Position numbers and translations under genes: made by a program. From Rothia mucilaginosa (lineage in GTDB: Bacteria > Actinomycetota > Actinomycetes > Actinomycetales > Micrococcaceae), in contig NZ_CABFLY010000001.1 of assembly GCF_901875305.1 (NCBI RefSeq), forward strand, positions 62,001 through 126,000: a DNA stretch of 64,000 nucleotides. The letters are read 5' to 3'. The notes beneath the pieces were generated by a model, which did no database searches, was not told where the DNA came from, and saw nothing but the letters and a program-made list of their open reading frames with translations. How positions within the stretch are numbered: the stretch's first letter is position 1; each line of letters begins with the position of its first letter. Below are positions 1 through 8,653 of the stretch, piece by piece.

Positions 1-624
1 CGCATCGAGACCGAGCGCGGCACCATTGACCTGTTTGGTGAGTGGAAGTGGGTTAGCGTGTATCCGGGCCTGTCCGAGGCTGTGGGTGTTGAGATTACCC
101 CGGAGACCGACGCATCTGTTCTGCGTGAGATTGCCGAGAAGCACGAGGTGGACATCGACCCGAAGTGGGATGCCGAGAAGCTCGTTATTGAGCTCTTCGG
201 CGAGATTGTCGAGCCGACCCTGGTGAACCCGACCTTCGTGTACGATTACCCGCCGAGCGCCCAGCCGCTGGCTCGTCCGCACCGTTCTGGTGCGCCGCTG
301 ATTGAGGCGTGGGATCTGATTATTGGTGGTATGGAGCGCGGTACCGCGTTCTCTGAGCTGATTGACCCGGTGATTCAGCGTGAGCGCCTGACCGCCCAGT
401 CGCTGCTGGCTGCCGCCGGTGACGACGAGGCGATGGAGCTGGATGAGGACTTCCTGCGTGCCCTGGAGCACGGTGCACCCCCGATGGGTGGTATCGGCCT
501 GGGTATTGACCGTTTGATTATGCTGCTGGCCGGCGAGCAGGACCCGGAGCGTCCGGGTACTGTGGTGCGTCAGCCCGGTATTCGTGAGACGATTCTGTTC
601 CCGCTCATGAAGCCGGAAGCATAA
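1..624 (+). CDS. lysS: Lysyl-tRNA synthetase, class II (3' part)
   Basis: This is the last 207 codons of an open frame that enters from the left edge; the start is outside the window. The enzyme charges tRNA-Lys in the cytoplasm. The fragment carries the end of the class II aminoacyl-tRNA synthetase catalytic domain: a PLARPHR segment near 265-285, an ERGTAFSEL stretch near 334-360, and class II motif 3 (GGIGLGIDRLIML, about 487-528) with its ATP-binding arginine. It ends with the usual FPLMKPE-like tail. lsr2 and clpC follow on the same strand, the order known from mycobacteria, which supports the call. A GC-rich hairpin follows the stop. Confidence 0.95.
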   Translation, partial: RIETERGTIDLFGEWKWVSVYPGLSEAVGVEITPETDASVLREIAEKHEVDIDPKWDAEKLVIELFGEIVEPTLVNPTFVYDYPPSAQPLARPHRSGAPLIEAWDLIIGGMERGTAFSELIDPVIQRERLTAQSLLAAAGDDEAMELDEDFLRALEHGAPPMGGIGLGIDRLIMLLAGEQDPERPGTVVRQPGIRETILFPLMKPEA

Positions 625-696
625 TTCCATATCTGTGAGGGCCTGAGCTCGTTCTGTGTGCGTTTGCACAGAGTGTTCCGGGTCTGAACCTGAATG

Positions 697-745
697 CGGC
701 GGGGGCCGCGGGTGTGTATGCGCTCGCGGCCCCCGCCGTTGTGTG
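697..745 (+). terminator. Hairpin terminator after lysS
   Basis: A perfect 14-bp inverted repeat (697-710 with 725-738, arm CGGCGGGGGCCGCG) with a 14-nt loop lies 73 bp after the lysS stop. The tail is only moderately T-rich (TTGTGTGTTGTG). Confidence 0.7.
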
Positions 746-1461
746 TTGTGCCCGGATGGTTCGGTGCCAGCTGGATAGGGCCTTGAGCGGATGCGGAGTG
801 GATGCGAGGGTGTTTTGTGTTCAGGCTTGCTACACATTCTTAGGGATGCTTTGTGGGGTTTTTGGCGTCTTTTATTGGCTTGTGGGCATCCAGTTATAGC
901 GTAGTTTTGGCCAGTCTTTTGGCTAGTCAGCAGCATATTCGGGCGCTGGGTGAAAAGTATTTTGCGATAAAGAGTATTGATTCGTCATGATTCAGTGCGC
1001 GCGAGGGAGGAATATACTGTTGAGATGATTTCTGCCGTTCCGTGTGTGGTGAAGGATTATTGTCGGGGATTATTCCTGCTGATTTTCCGATAGGTGCTGT
1101 TCAAATGTGCGTGGTGTATCTCTAGCCTTCGGCCTTTGAGATGTCGATGTGCTGTGGGATTGTTCAGCGGGTTATTTAACGGGGTGGTGGCGGCAATATG
1201 CGCTTAGAGAACAGGGTCGGCATTGCCTGACGATTCAGAGCCGATATTCCGGCGGAATATTCCTCGATGTTATTCTCGAGGGTTATTTTCCCGTCTACTT
1301 TACCGCTTTGGGTAATGAATACCTTCGATATTTCTGTTACGATGTATAAGAAATTGGTACGTATGTATATCCGGCACACTTTTTCTTCTATCAATTTTAG
1401 ATAGAGACTTTAGGGTTTTGCGCCCATAGGATATATGCAACAGATGAGGGAGGTGCCATTC
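746..1461. other. AT-rich intergenic region before lsr2
   Basis: About 700 bp without a convincing gene. Short open frames at 1149-1349 (+) and 1176-1764 (-) lack ribosome binding sites, and the latter overlaps lsr2. The last 150 bp (about 1310-1440) are clearly richer in A and T than the neighbouring genes, with runs such as TTTTTCTTCTATCAATTTTAG. This is the expected place for the lsr2 promoter. Lsr2 binds AT-rich DNA, so autoregulation here is plausible but is an inference. Confidence 0.5.
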
Positions 1462-1812
1462 ATGGCACAGAAGGTTCGCATCATCCTTGAAGACGATCTG
1501 GACGGTGGTCCCGCCGACGAGACCATCCGCTTTGGCCTGGACGGTGCTCACTACGAGATTGACCTGTCCTCCGCAAACGCTGCTCGCTTGCGCGATGCTA
1601 TCCGCCCCTTCGTAGCGAAGTCTCGCCGCGTGCAGGGTTCGGCTCAGCGCACCCGCGCGCCTCGCGGTACCGCTGCTCCGATTAAGCGTAACCCTGAGAC
1701 CGCTGCGATTCGCGAATGGGCTAAGGCTAACGGTCACAAGGTTTCTGACCGCGGCCGCATTCACCAGGACATTCAGGATGCATACTACGCAGCTATGAAG
1801 GAACAGGATTAA
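1462..1812 (+). CDS. lsr2: Lsr2 nucleoid-associated protein (xenogeneic silencer)
   Basis: A 116-residue H-NS-like DNA-bridging protein of Actinobacteria that coats AT-rich DNA and silences foreign genes. The ATG at 1462 gives the family's usual beginning ([16 protein letters not shown]) and has a GGGAGG Shine-Dalgarno 6 bases upstream; an in-frame ATG at 1435 would add nine unlikely residues. Residues 1-55 form the dimerisation domain. Residues 56-75 are a basic linker. Residues 76-116 form the helical DNA-binding domain, with the minor-groove RGR hook at 97-99. Normal family length. It sits between lysS and clpC as in mycobacteria, and a strong terminator follows. Confidence 0.97.
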   Translation: MAQKVRIILEDDLDGGPADETIRFGLDGAHYEIDLSSANAARLRDAIRPFVAKSRRVQGSAQRTRAPRGTAAPIKRNPETAAIREWAKANGHKVSDRGRIHQDIQDAYYAAMKEQD

Positions 1813-1861
1813 TTTCTATCCTTCCGGGTCTGCTCCGTGTGGGGTAGATGTATTGCGTGCT

Positions 1862-1905
1862 CTCACGGCGGATAGTGATTATCACTATCCGCCGTGAGTG
1901 TTTTT
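1862..1905 (+). terminator. Strong terminator after lsr2
   Basis: An 18-bp perfect inverted repeat (1862-1879 with 1881-1898) is followed by TGTTTTTA. It makes lsr2 monocistronic. Confidence 0.9.
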
Positions 1906-2632
1906 ATGTGATGGTAAATATCTGAGTCGGTGGCATGATGAGTTGAATTGTAGGGCTTGCTGAGGTGTGAGGAAATGTGTGTGGTGTTGGGTCGTGCTGA
2001 CGCATCAACATATTTAATTTACTCGTAAATATATTATCGGCGGTGGAGGGCGCAAATTCTTGCACGTGTCGGAATATATAGACAGAATGTCAATATCATT
2101 GCATCTGTACCTACAGGGGGTGTGGTCTCACATGATTCTCTGCGCGTGAATAAATCATGAGCGATGGGCGGGTGTGCCATTATTCCCCGGATTATTCTCC
2201 CGTCTGCAGTGTGTGTATCTTTATGTCTTTTCGCGTGCTTTAGGGAATAACGGGGAAGTCGTGAAGCATTTAGGGCGATTCTCGCGCGCCGCCGTGAACT
2301 GCGGTCTGCCTGTCGGGTGATTGGCGTGCATATACTTTGAAAAACAGTGGGTATTCTGCAATATTTCGGATTCTCTGCAGATAAATTGCACCCAGCGTAG
2401 TCGGGTACGCGGATTTTTCTGTGTTTATGTTCGGCTCTATGTGTATCTGGGTGTCGGGAGGTGATTCTCAAAGGACTCTGGGCGACTCGAAAGGTGGCAC
2501 AGACGACTCGGCTTGAAACCCGACTTAAAACTTGACTCAAAACCCGGTTCGGACCTCGGCGGAGGAACCCGACCGTTCCGCGTATCTTCCGCTCGCGCCT
2601 CTTTCGTTCTCTTGATGGCGAACAGATACCCA
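1906..2632. other. Long upstream region of clpC
   Basis: About 730 bp without a supported gene. The minus-strand open frame at 2034-2699 has no ribosome binding site and an arginine-rich shadow composition. The first part is AT-rich and contains an inverted ATATTTA/TAAATAT pair at 2010-2032. Near 2508-2550 there are short repeats of the type CTTGAAACCCGACTTAAAAC. This is likely the clpC control region, but no promoter can be assigned with confidence. Confidence 0.4.
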
Positions 2633-2656
2633 AGCGCCGGGCAGAAACCCGGCGCT
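2633..2656 (+). promoter_or_regulatory. Hairpin in the clpC leader
   Basis: A 9-bp perfect stem (AGCGCCGGG at 2633-2641, CCCGGCGCT at 2648-2656) with a 6-nt loop ends 42 bases before the clpC ATG. It could be an operator dyad (clp genes of actinobacteria are often controlled by ClgR) or an RNA hairpin in the leader. No T-run follows, so it is not a terminator. Confidence 0.45.
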
Positions 2657-2698
2657 CAACGTACTCTTGTATCAATAGGAAAATGCAAGGAGTGCGCA

Positions 2699-5269
2699 AT
2701 GTTTGAACGCTTTACCGACCGAGCTCGGCGCGTTGTGGTGCTTGCCCAAGAGGAAGCACGCATGCTTAACCACAACTACATCGGTACTGAACACCTGCTG
2801 CTCGGCCTGATTCACGAGGGCGAGGGCATCGGTGCTCGCGCCCTGGAATCGTTGGGCGTTACCCTGAACGCGGTTCGCGAGCAGGTTCAGGACATCGTCG
2901 GCCCCGGCCCCCAGGCCCCCAACGGCCACATTCCCTTTACCCCCCGTGCTAAGAAGGTTCTCGAGCTGTCCATGCGCGAGGCTATTCAGCTCAACCACGG
3001 CTACATCGGTACCGAGCACATTCTGCTCGGTATGGTGCGTGCGAACGAGGGCGTGGCAAACCAGGTGCTCGTCAAGCTGGGCGCTGAGCCTGCCGCCGTG
3101 CGCCAGGCCGTCATGGACCTGATTTCCGGCTACCCCGGCAACAACTCCGGCGAGAAGGAAACTGCCGGCGTGGGTGCAGGTAACTCTCGCGAAGGCACTC
3201 CCGCGGGTTCCACGATTCTGGATCAGTTCGGCCGCAACCTCACCGCCGCAGCGCGTGAGGGCGAGCTGGACCCGGTGATTGGCCGTCACCACGAGATGGA
3301 ACGCGTCATGCAGGTTCTCTCTCGCCGCACCAAGAACAACCCCGTGCTGATTGGTGAGCCCGGCGTCGGTAAGACCGCCGCCGTGGAGGGCCTGGCCCAG
3401 GCCATCGTGCACGGTGACGTCCCCGAGACCCTCAAGGACAAGCACCTGTACACCCTGGATCTCGGCTCCCTGGTCGCAGGTTCGCGCTACCGCGGTGACT
3501 TCGAGGAACGCCTGAAGAAGGTCCTGAAGGAGATTCGCTCCCGCGGCGACATCATTCTGTTCATCGACGAGATCCATACCCTGGTGGGTGCCGGTGCCGC
3601 CGAAGGCGCGATTGACGCTGCCTCCATCCTCAAGCCCATGCTGGCGCGAGGCGAGCTGCAGACCATCGGTGCAACCACCCTGGACGAGTACCGCAAGCAC
3701 ATCGAGAAGGATGCCGCCCTGGAGCGCCGCTTCCAGCCGATTCTGGTGGAGGAGCCCTCCCAGGAGCTCGCCGTGCAGATTCTGAAGGGTGTGCGCGATA
3801 AGTACGAGGCTCACCACCGCGTCACCATCACCGATGAGGCAATTGAGACCGCTGTGAACCTTGCGGCACGCTACATCTCTGACCGCTTCCTGCCGGATAA
3901 GGCTGTCGACCTGATTGACGAGGCCGGTGCGCGCCTGCGCATCAAGCGCATGACCGCACCCCCGGAAATTAAGATTCTGGACGAGAAGGCCGCCACGCTG
4001 CGCCAGCAGAAGGAAGAGGCCATCAACTCGCAGGATTACGAGAAGGCAGCCGGCCTGCGTGACCAGGAGCAGAAGGTCCTGGCCGAGAAGGAAGAAGCTG
4101 AGAAGGAATGGCGCGAGGGCGGCGGAGACGCCTACGGCGTCGTGACCCCCGAGGTGATTGCTGAGGTTCTGGCCGCCTCCACCGGCGTGCCCGTCTACAA
4201 GATCACCGAGGAAGAGTCCAGTCGCCTGCTGACCATGGAGCAGGAGCTCCACAAGCGCGTTATCGGCCAGGAGCACGCTATTGCGGCCCTGTCCCGCGCG
4301 ATTCGCCGTACCCGTGCGGGCTTGAAGGATCCGCACCGTCCCGGTGGCTCGTTCATCTTCGCCGGCCCGACCGGTGTGGGTAAGACCGAGCTCGCTAAGG
4401 CTCTGGCCGAGTTCCTCTTCGGTGACGAGGACGCCCTCATCACCTTGGATATGTCCGAGTACCAGGAGAAGCACACCGTTTCCCGTCTGTTCGGTGCCCC
4501 TCCCGGTTACGTGGGCTACGAAGAGGGCGGTCAGCTGACCGAGAAGGTGCGCCGCAAGCCCTTCTCCGTGGTCCTGTTCGACGAGGTGGAGAAGGCTCAC
4601 TCCGACCTGTTCAACTCGCTGCTGCAGATTCTTGAGGACGGTCGCCTGACCGATTCGCAGGGTCGCGTGGTGGACTTCAAGAACACCGTGATCATCATGA
4701 CCACCAACCTGGGTTCCCGTGACGTGAACCGCCGCATCCCGGTCGGTTTCCAGGCCATGGACGATTCCGCTGCCGATTACGAGCGCATGCAGGCTCGCGT
4801 GATGGAAAGCCTCAAGGAGCACTTCCGTCCCGAGTTCCTGAACCGTGTGGATGACATTATCGTCTTCCCGCAGCTCTCGGAGTCCGAGATTCTGCAGATC
4901 GTGGACCTGTTCGTGGGCCGCCTGGCCAAGCGCCTGGCGGAGCAGGATATGTCCATCGAGCTGACCAACGCTGCGAAGGTCCTCATGGCGGCCAAGGGTT
5001 ACGACCCGGCTATGGGTGCCCGTCCGCTGCGCCGCGAGATGCAGCGCAACATCGAGGATGCCCTGTCCGAGAAGATTCTCTTCGGCGACATCAAGCCTGG
5101 CGAGAAGATTACTGTGGACGTTGAGGGCGAGGGCGACTCCGCGAAGTTCGTCTTCTCCTCGCAGCCGATGAAGGAGCTGGCTCTGGATTCCGTGAAGGAG
5201 CCTGCGAAGGAGGGTGAGTCTTCTGAGGCTCCCGCTTTTGAGGTTCGTGAGGGTCAGGGTAACGACTAG
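2699..5269 (+). CDS. clpC: ClpC AAA+ unfoldase, ATPase of the Clp protease
   Basis: An 856-residue Hsp100 ATPase that unfolds proteins and feeds them to ClpP. The ATG at 2699 gives the standard [20 protein letters not shown] start and has an AAGGAG ribosome binding site; the in-frame ATG at 2513 would add 62 atypical residues. Domains in order: two Clp-N repeats (1-145); AAA-1 with Walker A GEPGVGKT near 219 and Walker B FIDEIH near 288; a UVR-type middle segment ([13 protein letters not shown], near 445); AAA-2 with Walker A GPTGVGKT near 556 and Walker [11 protein letters not shown] near 625. A VGF tripeptide near 682 fits the ClpP-docking loop. A terminator follows. Confidence 0.97.
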   Translation: MFERFTDRARRVVVLAQEEARMLNHNYIGTEHLLLGLIHEGEGIGARALESLGVTLNAVREQVQDIVGPGPQAPNGHIPFTPRAKKVLELSMREAIQLNHGYIGTEHILLGMVRANEGVANQVLVKLGAEPAAVRQAVMDLISGYPGNNSGEKETAGVGAGNSREGTPAGSTILDQFGRNLTAAAREGELDPVIGRHHEMERVMQVLSRRTKNNPVLIGEPGVGKTAAVEGLAQAIVHGDVPETLKDKHLYTLDLGSLVAGSRYRGDFEERLKKVLKEIRSRGDIILFIDEIHTLVGAGAAEGAIDAASILKPMLARGELQTIGATTLDEYRKHIEKDAALERRFQPILVEEPSQELAVQILKGVRDKYEAHHRVTITDEAIETAVNLAARYISDRFLPDKAVDLIDEAGARLRIKRMTAPPEIKILDEKAATLRQQKEEAINSQDYEKAAGLRDQEQKVLAEKEEAEKEWREGGGDAYGVVTPEVIAEVLAASTGVPVYKITEEESSRLLTMEQELHKRVIGQEHAIAALSRAIRRTRAGLKDPHRPGGSFIFAGPTGVGKTELAKALAEFLFGDEDALITLDMSEYQEKHTVSRLFGAPPGYVGYEEGGQLTEKVRRKPFSVVLFDEVEKAHSDLFNSLLQILEDGRLTDSQGRVVDFKNTVIIMTTNLGSRDVNRRIPVGFQAMDDSAADYERMQARVMESLKEHFRPEFLNRVDDIIVFPQLSESEILQIVDLFVGRLAKRLAEQDMSIELTNAAKVLMAAKGYDPAMGARPLRREMQRNIEDALSEKILFGDIKPGEKITVDVEGEGDSAKFVFSSQPMKELALDSVKEPAKEGESSEAPAFEVREGQGND

Positions 5270-5297
5270 GTTCTAGGCTGCTAAGCTATAGCGCAAT

Positions 5298-5350
5298 AAA
5301 CGCCTGAGGGGTGGTACCGATTATTCGGTACCGCCCCTCAGGCGTTTCTA
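5298..5350 (+). terminator. Terminator between clpC and mutY
   Basis: A long inverted repeat (5298-5320 with 5325-5347, one mismatch) with loop TTAT is flanked by AAA and TTT, so it can serve both the clpC and the mutY transcripts. Confidence 0.85.
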
Positions 5351-5390
5351 TGCTTGTGTGAGCCTCTAGGGGCCCTCCTGTGGCGGGGTG

Positions 5391-6413
5391 CTAGAGCGAG
5401 ACGAGTACTGCATCGCCCTGCGTGACTTCGCGGGCCAGAGAGTCCGCCAGAAGCCCCGCGTAGCAGCGCTGCAGCTGCTCGGCTGCAGGGGAGAGGGCGT
5501 ACAGCGTCTTCAGCGGGCGGTGCACCTCGACCGGAATGTCTGCGGGGAACGCCAGGTCGGGCGAAACAGCTGCGCCTGTGGTCGAGGCGGCGCCCGCATC
5601 CAGGATGATGCTGCGGTCCACGGGCTCATGCGCCGCACGAAGAACCGCCATGACGGCACCGCGCACCTGGCGGTCCGTGCCGTGCCAGGCCTGGCCCTTT
5701 GGCGTGTACTCGGCCTCAGGACGGCCGGCCGCAACCCAGGCGCACAGATCCTCCACCGGGCACAGCTGACAGGTCGGGGACTTTGCGGTGCACACGAGCG
5801 CGCCCAGCTCCATAGTCGCCGCATTCCACACGCAGGAGGTGGGGGTATCGGCGGGCATGAGCGCCTCCGCCAGGCGAGTCTCAGCCGCCGTCAACGAGCG
5901 GGAAGGTAGCGCCTTACCGCTGACGGCGCGGGCGTGTACGCGGCGAATGTTCGTGTCGATGACCGTCTCTCGCAGGCCGAAGGCGAACACGCTGATGGCG
6001 GCCGCCGTGTAGGAGCCTACGCCCGGTAGAGCCAGCAGCGCCTCATGGTCGGCGGGAACCTCACCGCCGTGACGCTCCACAATCGCCACGGCCGCCCCGT
6101 GCAGGCGTTGCGCACGGCGGGGGTAGCCCAGGCGACCCCAGGCGCGCACCGCCTCCGAGGTGGGCTCGGCGGCCAGGTCCGCGGGGGTGGGCCAGCGGCG
6201 CATCCACTCCTCCCAGACGGGCAGGACGCGCTTGACGGGGGTCTGCTGCAGCATGAATTCGCTAACCATCACACCCCAGGGCGAACACTCGTTGCGGCGC
6301 CAAGGTAGGTCGCGTGCGTTCTGCATGAACCAGCCGTTAATGCGTTCGTGTAGAAGGTGTGGCGTGGTGCCTTGTGGGAGGCGATTTGCGGGGTCTGCTA
6401 CTTCTTGAATCAC
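5391..6413 (-). CDS. mutY: A/G-specific adenine DNA glycosylase MutY
   Basis: A 340-residue base-excision-repair enzyme that removes adenine mispaired with 8-oxoguanine. Visible features: the catalytic glutamate of SEFMLQQTP (Glu52); the helix-hairpin-helix LPGVGSYTAAA (129-139); the catalytic aspartate of VIDTNIRRV (Asp153); and a [4Fe-4S] cluster ligand set C-X6-C-X2-C-X5-C at Cys208, 215, 218 and 224. The C-terminal third is the weakly conserved 8-oxoG-reading domain. The start is a GTG at 6413 with no Shine-Dalgarno; TAGGCT lies 6 bases upstream, so the mRNA may be leaderless. mutY, disA and radA also lie near clpC in mycobacteria. Confidence 0.95.
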   Translation of the reverse strand: MIQEVADPANRLPQGTTPHLLHERINGWFMQNARDLPWRRNECSPWGVMVSEFMLQQTPVKRVLPVWEEWMRRWPTPADLAAEPTSEAVRAWGRLGYPRRAQRLHGAAVAIVERHGGEVPADHEALLALPGVGSYTAAAISVFAFGLRETVIDTNIRRVHARAVSGKALPSRSLTAAETRLAEALMPADTPTSCVWNAATMELGALVCTAKSPTCQLCPVEDLCAWVAAGRPEAEYTPKGQAWHGTDRQVRGAVMAVLRAAHEPVDRSIILDAGAASTTGAAVSPDLAFPADIPVEVHRPLKTLYALSPAAEQLQRCYAGLLADSLAREVTQGDAVLVSL

Positions 6414-6419
6414 CAGAGA

Positions 6420-6425
6420 AGCCTA
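6420..6425 (-). promoter_or_regulatory. -10 element of a possibly leaderless mutY promoter
   Basis: TAGGCT on the minus strand, ending 6 bases before the GTG start, which would place transcription initiation at or next to the start codon. Confidence 0.45.
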
Positions 6426-6493
6426 CGTCACAGGCTATATATTCCCAAAATGGCATGGGATGGATTCATGGTGAATCTAAGGTTGAAACCCGG

Positions 6494-6499
6494 TATCCT
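6494..6499 (+). promoter_or_regulatory. -10 element of a leaderless promoter
   Basis: TATCCT ends exactly 6 bases before the ATG at 6506, and no Shine-Dalgarno is present. Confidence 0.55.
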
Positions 6500-6505
6500 T
6501 AGAGT

Positions 6506-7282
6506 ATGTCTGAAAATGGTCCCGTTCTGCCTCCTGAAGTTTATCGCCGCCGTCGCATCGTGGCGGTTGTTGCCCTGCTCGCCGTCATTCTTCTGCTGGT
6601 TGCAGGCGTGACGAGCATCGTTGGCATGATTAATAACAAGAAGGACTCCACCGTCGCCTCCACCGCGACGGCCTCCGGTGCGCCCTTCCAGAGCTTCAGT
6701 GCGCGCCCCTCCGAAACGGCTTCGGCTAGCGCCTCCGCTTCGGCAAGCCCTTCTGCCTCCCCGAGTGAGACGGTGACCATGAGCGCCTCCCCCAAGGCTA
6801 CTGAAACCATGAGTGCCGAGGCAAAGCCGAGCGAGACGAAGACCGCGCAGGCTACCCCCTCTGCCACCCCGAGTGCTAGTGCGGCGGGCGTGGTGGCTGC
6901 CTGCTCCGCGAACGACCTGAAGGTGACCGTCACCCCGGCTAAGCAGGTGTTTGCCGCGGGTGAGCAGGTCTCGTTCCATGTGACCTACTCGAACTCTTCG
7001 AAGACCCCCTGCGCTGTGGGCGGCGAGGGCGCAAATACCGGTGTGGACCTGAGCATCACCTCGGGCTCGGCAAAGGTGTACACCCGTAGCCTGTGCGCCG
7101 CGACCGCCCTGCCGAAGGCTGAGGTTGCCGCGGGCGCTGAGGGCGCCGCGGATGTGCCTTGGGACCGTAAGATCAACGTTCTGGGATGCTCCGCCGCTTC
7201 GACCGCGCAGAAGGGCTCCTACTGGGCGACCGCAACGGTGAACGGTGTGACCTCGACTCAGGTGAACTTCGTGATTCAGTAG
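6506..7282 (+). CDS. Membrane-anchored surface protein with Ser/Ala-rich stalk
   Basis: A 258-residue protein of no recognised family. A short cytoplasmic head with RRRR (14-17) is followed by one membrane helix (about 19-42). A low-complexity Ser/Ala/Thr/Pro/Glu stalk (about 50-128) looks like an extended wall-spanning linker. An extracellular domain of about 130 residues contains four cysteines and alternating hydrophobic strands, suggesting a beta-sandwich. The layout resembles DUF4232-type and other actinobacterial anchored domains, but I cannot name it. Divergent from mutY, with a promoter that appears leaderless. The function is unknown. Confidence 0.8.
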   Translation: MSENGPVLPPEVYRRRRIVAVVALLAVILLLVAGVTSIVGMINNKKDSTVASTATASGAPFQSFSARPSETASASASASASPSASPSETVTMSASPKATETMSAEAKPSETKTAQATPSATPSASAAGVVAACSANDLKVTVTPAKQVFAAGEQVSFHVTYSNSSKTPCAVGGEGANTGVDLSITSGSAKVYTRSLCAATALPKAEVAAGAEGAADVPWDRKINVLGCSAASTAQKGSYWATATVNGVTSTQVNFVIQ

Positions 7283-7327
7283 TCGCTTCTGGGTCCCCGT
7301 AGTTTTTGCCCGTAAATGGGCATGCAA

Positions 7328-7370
7328 AAGCCCCCGTGCTGGATATTTCTTCCGGTACGGGGGCTTCTTG
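7328..7370. terminator. Hairpin terminator, copy B of the duplicated unit
   Basis: AAGCCCCCGT (7328-7337) pairs with ACGGGGGCTT (7357-7366). It separates the converging genes at 6506-7282 (+) and 7391-7642 (-). The left arm and loop beginning (AAGCCCCCGTGCTGGATATT) are also present at 8390-8409. Confidence 0.75.
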
Positions 7371-7390
7371 TATGGGGTTATTGTGCGGCG

Positions 7391-7600
7391 CTATTTGGAG
7401 GCGCGAGGCTTGGCGAAACGGCGCTCGCCCAGGTACCCGAGCAGGCTGCCGAAAGCGGTCCACTGCAGTGCCGCCAACAGCAGAGTGGACAGGTCAGTCA
7501 CCTCAAAAGAATTGGGGATGACCTTGAACCATAGCAGCGGCAGGTAAATCAGAAAGAGAATGGGGGATGCCCACACGAAGAACGGGACGGGGCGCTTAGT
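7391..7600. repeat. Direct repeat, copy B (97% identical to 8444-8653)
   Basis: 210 bp shared with 8444-8653, offset 1053. There are six substitutions (7532, 7537, 7553, 7556, 7568, 7595) and no gap. All six are synonymous in the encoded membrane protein. Identity ends abruptly after TTAGT at 7600/8653. Confidence 0.95.
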
Positions 7601-7642
7601 ATACCTGTCGCCTGTCTTCTGACTTACCAGCTTCCACGACAT
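7391..7642 (-). CDS. Small two-helix membrane protein, copy B
   Basis: About 83 residues with two hydrophobic segments (PFFVWASPILFLIYLPLLWF and LSTLLLAALQWTAFGSLLGY) and a basic tail ending KPRASK. The last 69 residues are identical to those of the gene at 8444-8668, although the DNA differs at six positions. The start is uncertain: ATG at 7642 (GGGGT 8 bases upstream), ATG at 7648 or TTG at 7657. In every case the gene overlaps the 3' end of the secreted-protein gene (stop at 7624), so translation is probably coupled. The position next to a secreted partner suggests an immunity or export role, but this is inference. Confidence 0.75.
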   Translation of the reverse strand: MSWKLVSQKTGDRYTKRPVPFFVWASPILFLIYLPLLWFKVIPNSFEVTDLSTLLLAALQWTAFGSLLGYLGERRFAKPRASK

Positions 7643-8208
7643 TGCCATACACCCCAACTAAGGCTCAATGCAATGGTTGCAGGGCCGCCGAAGCTCCTGA
7701 GAGCTACTGGTCCAGCAATACGGATGATGGTACGGGCTGCCAAGCCCCAATTCCATGCAGAAATAGCTACTTTAGTAGCCTGCACAAGTCCAGGAATGCT
7801 GAATCCCAGCACATTTTCAATCATGCACCGTGCAAATGAATCTGCGTCTTGAGTCGATTCATCATCGAATGAATCATAATCTTCATTCGTGGAACCAGCA
7901 GCCCCATTGAAGGCCAGTGCAAGACGTTCAAAATTGGGTGCCTGAAGGATAAGCCCGTCAGCCTTCAAGTTTTCGTAGTTCACAAAATAGTGACCATTAT
8001 GCTGGGGAACATAACGAGTGAAAAGAACTTCGAGATCATGTGCAAGCTGCTGCTCGGTAATATTTTCTGCAGTGTAGGCGGAGTGTCCTGCAGAAACAGG
8101 TGCGGTCTGGAGGGCAGATGCCGGGGCAACTGCGCTCCCCATCATGAGCGATGCCAGAATGCCTGCCGTGGCGAGGAAAAGAGGCTTCTTGATGCGTGAG
8201 GTATGCAT
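7624..8208 (-). CDS. Secreted protein of unknown function, possibly bacteriocin-like
   Basis: A 194-residue precursor with a clear Sec signal peptide: basic RIKK, a hydrophobic core (9-28) and cleavage after Ala-Ser-Ala at residue 32. The mature part has an acidic middle (EDYDSFDDESTQDAD, 109-123) and a Gly/Ala-rich hydrophobic C-terminal third (about 133-188) bracketed by Cys128 and Cys190, which could form a disulfide. That shape resembles membrane-active peptides, but no family is recognised. AAGGAT lies 7 bases before the ATG. The gene is AT-richer than its neighbours and sits between two copies of a small membrane-protein gene, overlapping copy B. It looks like accessory DNA. Function not established. 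Confidence 0.75.
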   Translation of the reverse strand: MHTSRIKKPLFLATAGILASLMMGSAVAPASALQTAPVSAGHSAYTAENITEQQLAHDLEVLFTRYVPQHNGHYFVNYENLKADGLILQAPNFERLALAFNGAAGSTNEDYDSFDDESTQDADSFARCMIENVLGFSIPGLVQATKVAISAWNWGLAARTIIRIAGPVALRSFGGPATIALSLSWGVWQCRGSW

Positions 8209-8389
8209 GTTAACATCCTTGTCTAGCTATAACTCTAAGTGAGTAAGTAATCAACTAGATGAGAAAACATCTCGACTAGATTGATTGAGACAATATTACA
8301 CTTGAGTGCAATCTATATTCAATAGGATTTTTTGTAATTTATATCACAATTAATGTCACTTGTTATGCAGTTTTTGGACATTAATGTTG
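8209..8389. promoter_or_regulatory. AT-rich control region with imperfect dyad
   Basis: About 180 bp, roughly two-thirds A+T, upstream of the secreted-protein gene. It includes an imperfect dyad at 8249-8286 (AATCAACTAGATG on one side, CATCTCGACTAGATTGATT on the other). This is a likely operator or Lsr2 target; no gene is seen. Confidence 0.45.
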
Positions 8390-8430
8390 AAGCCCCCGTG
8401 CTGGATATTCTCCGGCGCGGGGGCTTTAGC
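8390..8430. terminator. Hairpin terminator, copy A of the duplicated unit
   Basis: AAGCCCCCG (8390-8398) pairs with CGGGGGCTT (8418-8426). It ends the copy A membrane-protein gene, which reads on the minus strand, and shares its left half with the hairpin at 7328-7366. Confidence 0.7.
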
Positions 8431-8443
8431 TTTTATCTGGTCA

Positions 8444-8653
8444 CTATTTGGAGGCGCGAGGCTTGGCGAAACGGCGCTCGCCCAGGTACCCGAGCAGGCT
8501 GCCGAAAGCGGTCCACTGCAGTGCCGCCAACAGCAGAGTGGACAGGTCAGTCACCTCAAAAGAATTGGGGATGACCTTGAACCACAGCAACGGCAGGTAA
8601 ATCAGGAACAGAATGGGGGACGCCCACACGAAGAACGGGACGGGGCGTTTAGT
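8444..8653. repeat. Direct repeat, copy A
   Basis: Partner of 7391-7600; see that entry. Together the two copies bracket the secreted-protein gene. Confidence 0.95.

Noticed and set aside
2034..2699. 221-codon minus-strand frame upstream of clpC
   Set aside because: Arg-rich, no ribosome binding site, lies in a control region; not supported as a gene.
2672..4822. 716-codon minus-strand open frame opposite clpC
   Set aside because: Lies wholly inside clpC on the other strand, has no ribosome binding site or recognisable domain, and shows the Leu/Val/Gly/His-rich composition of a high-GC antisense shadow.
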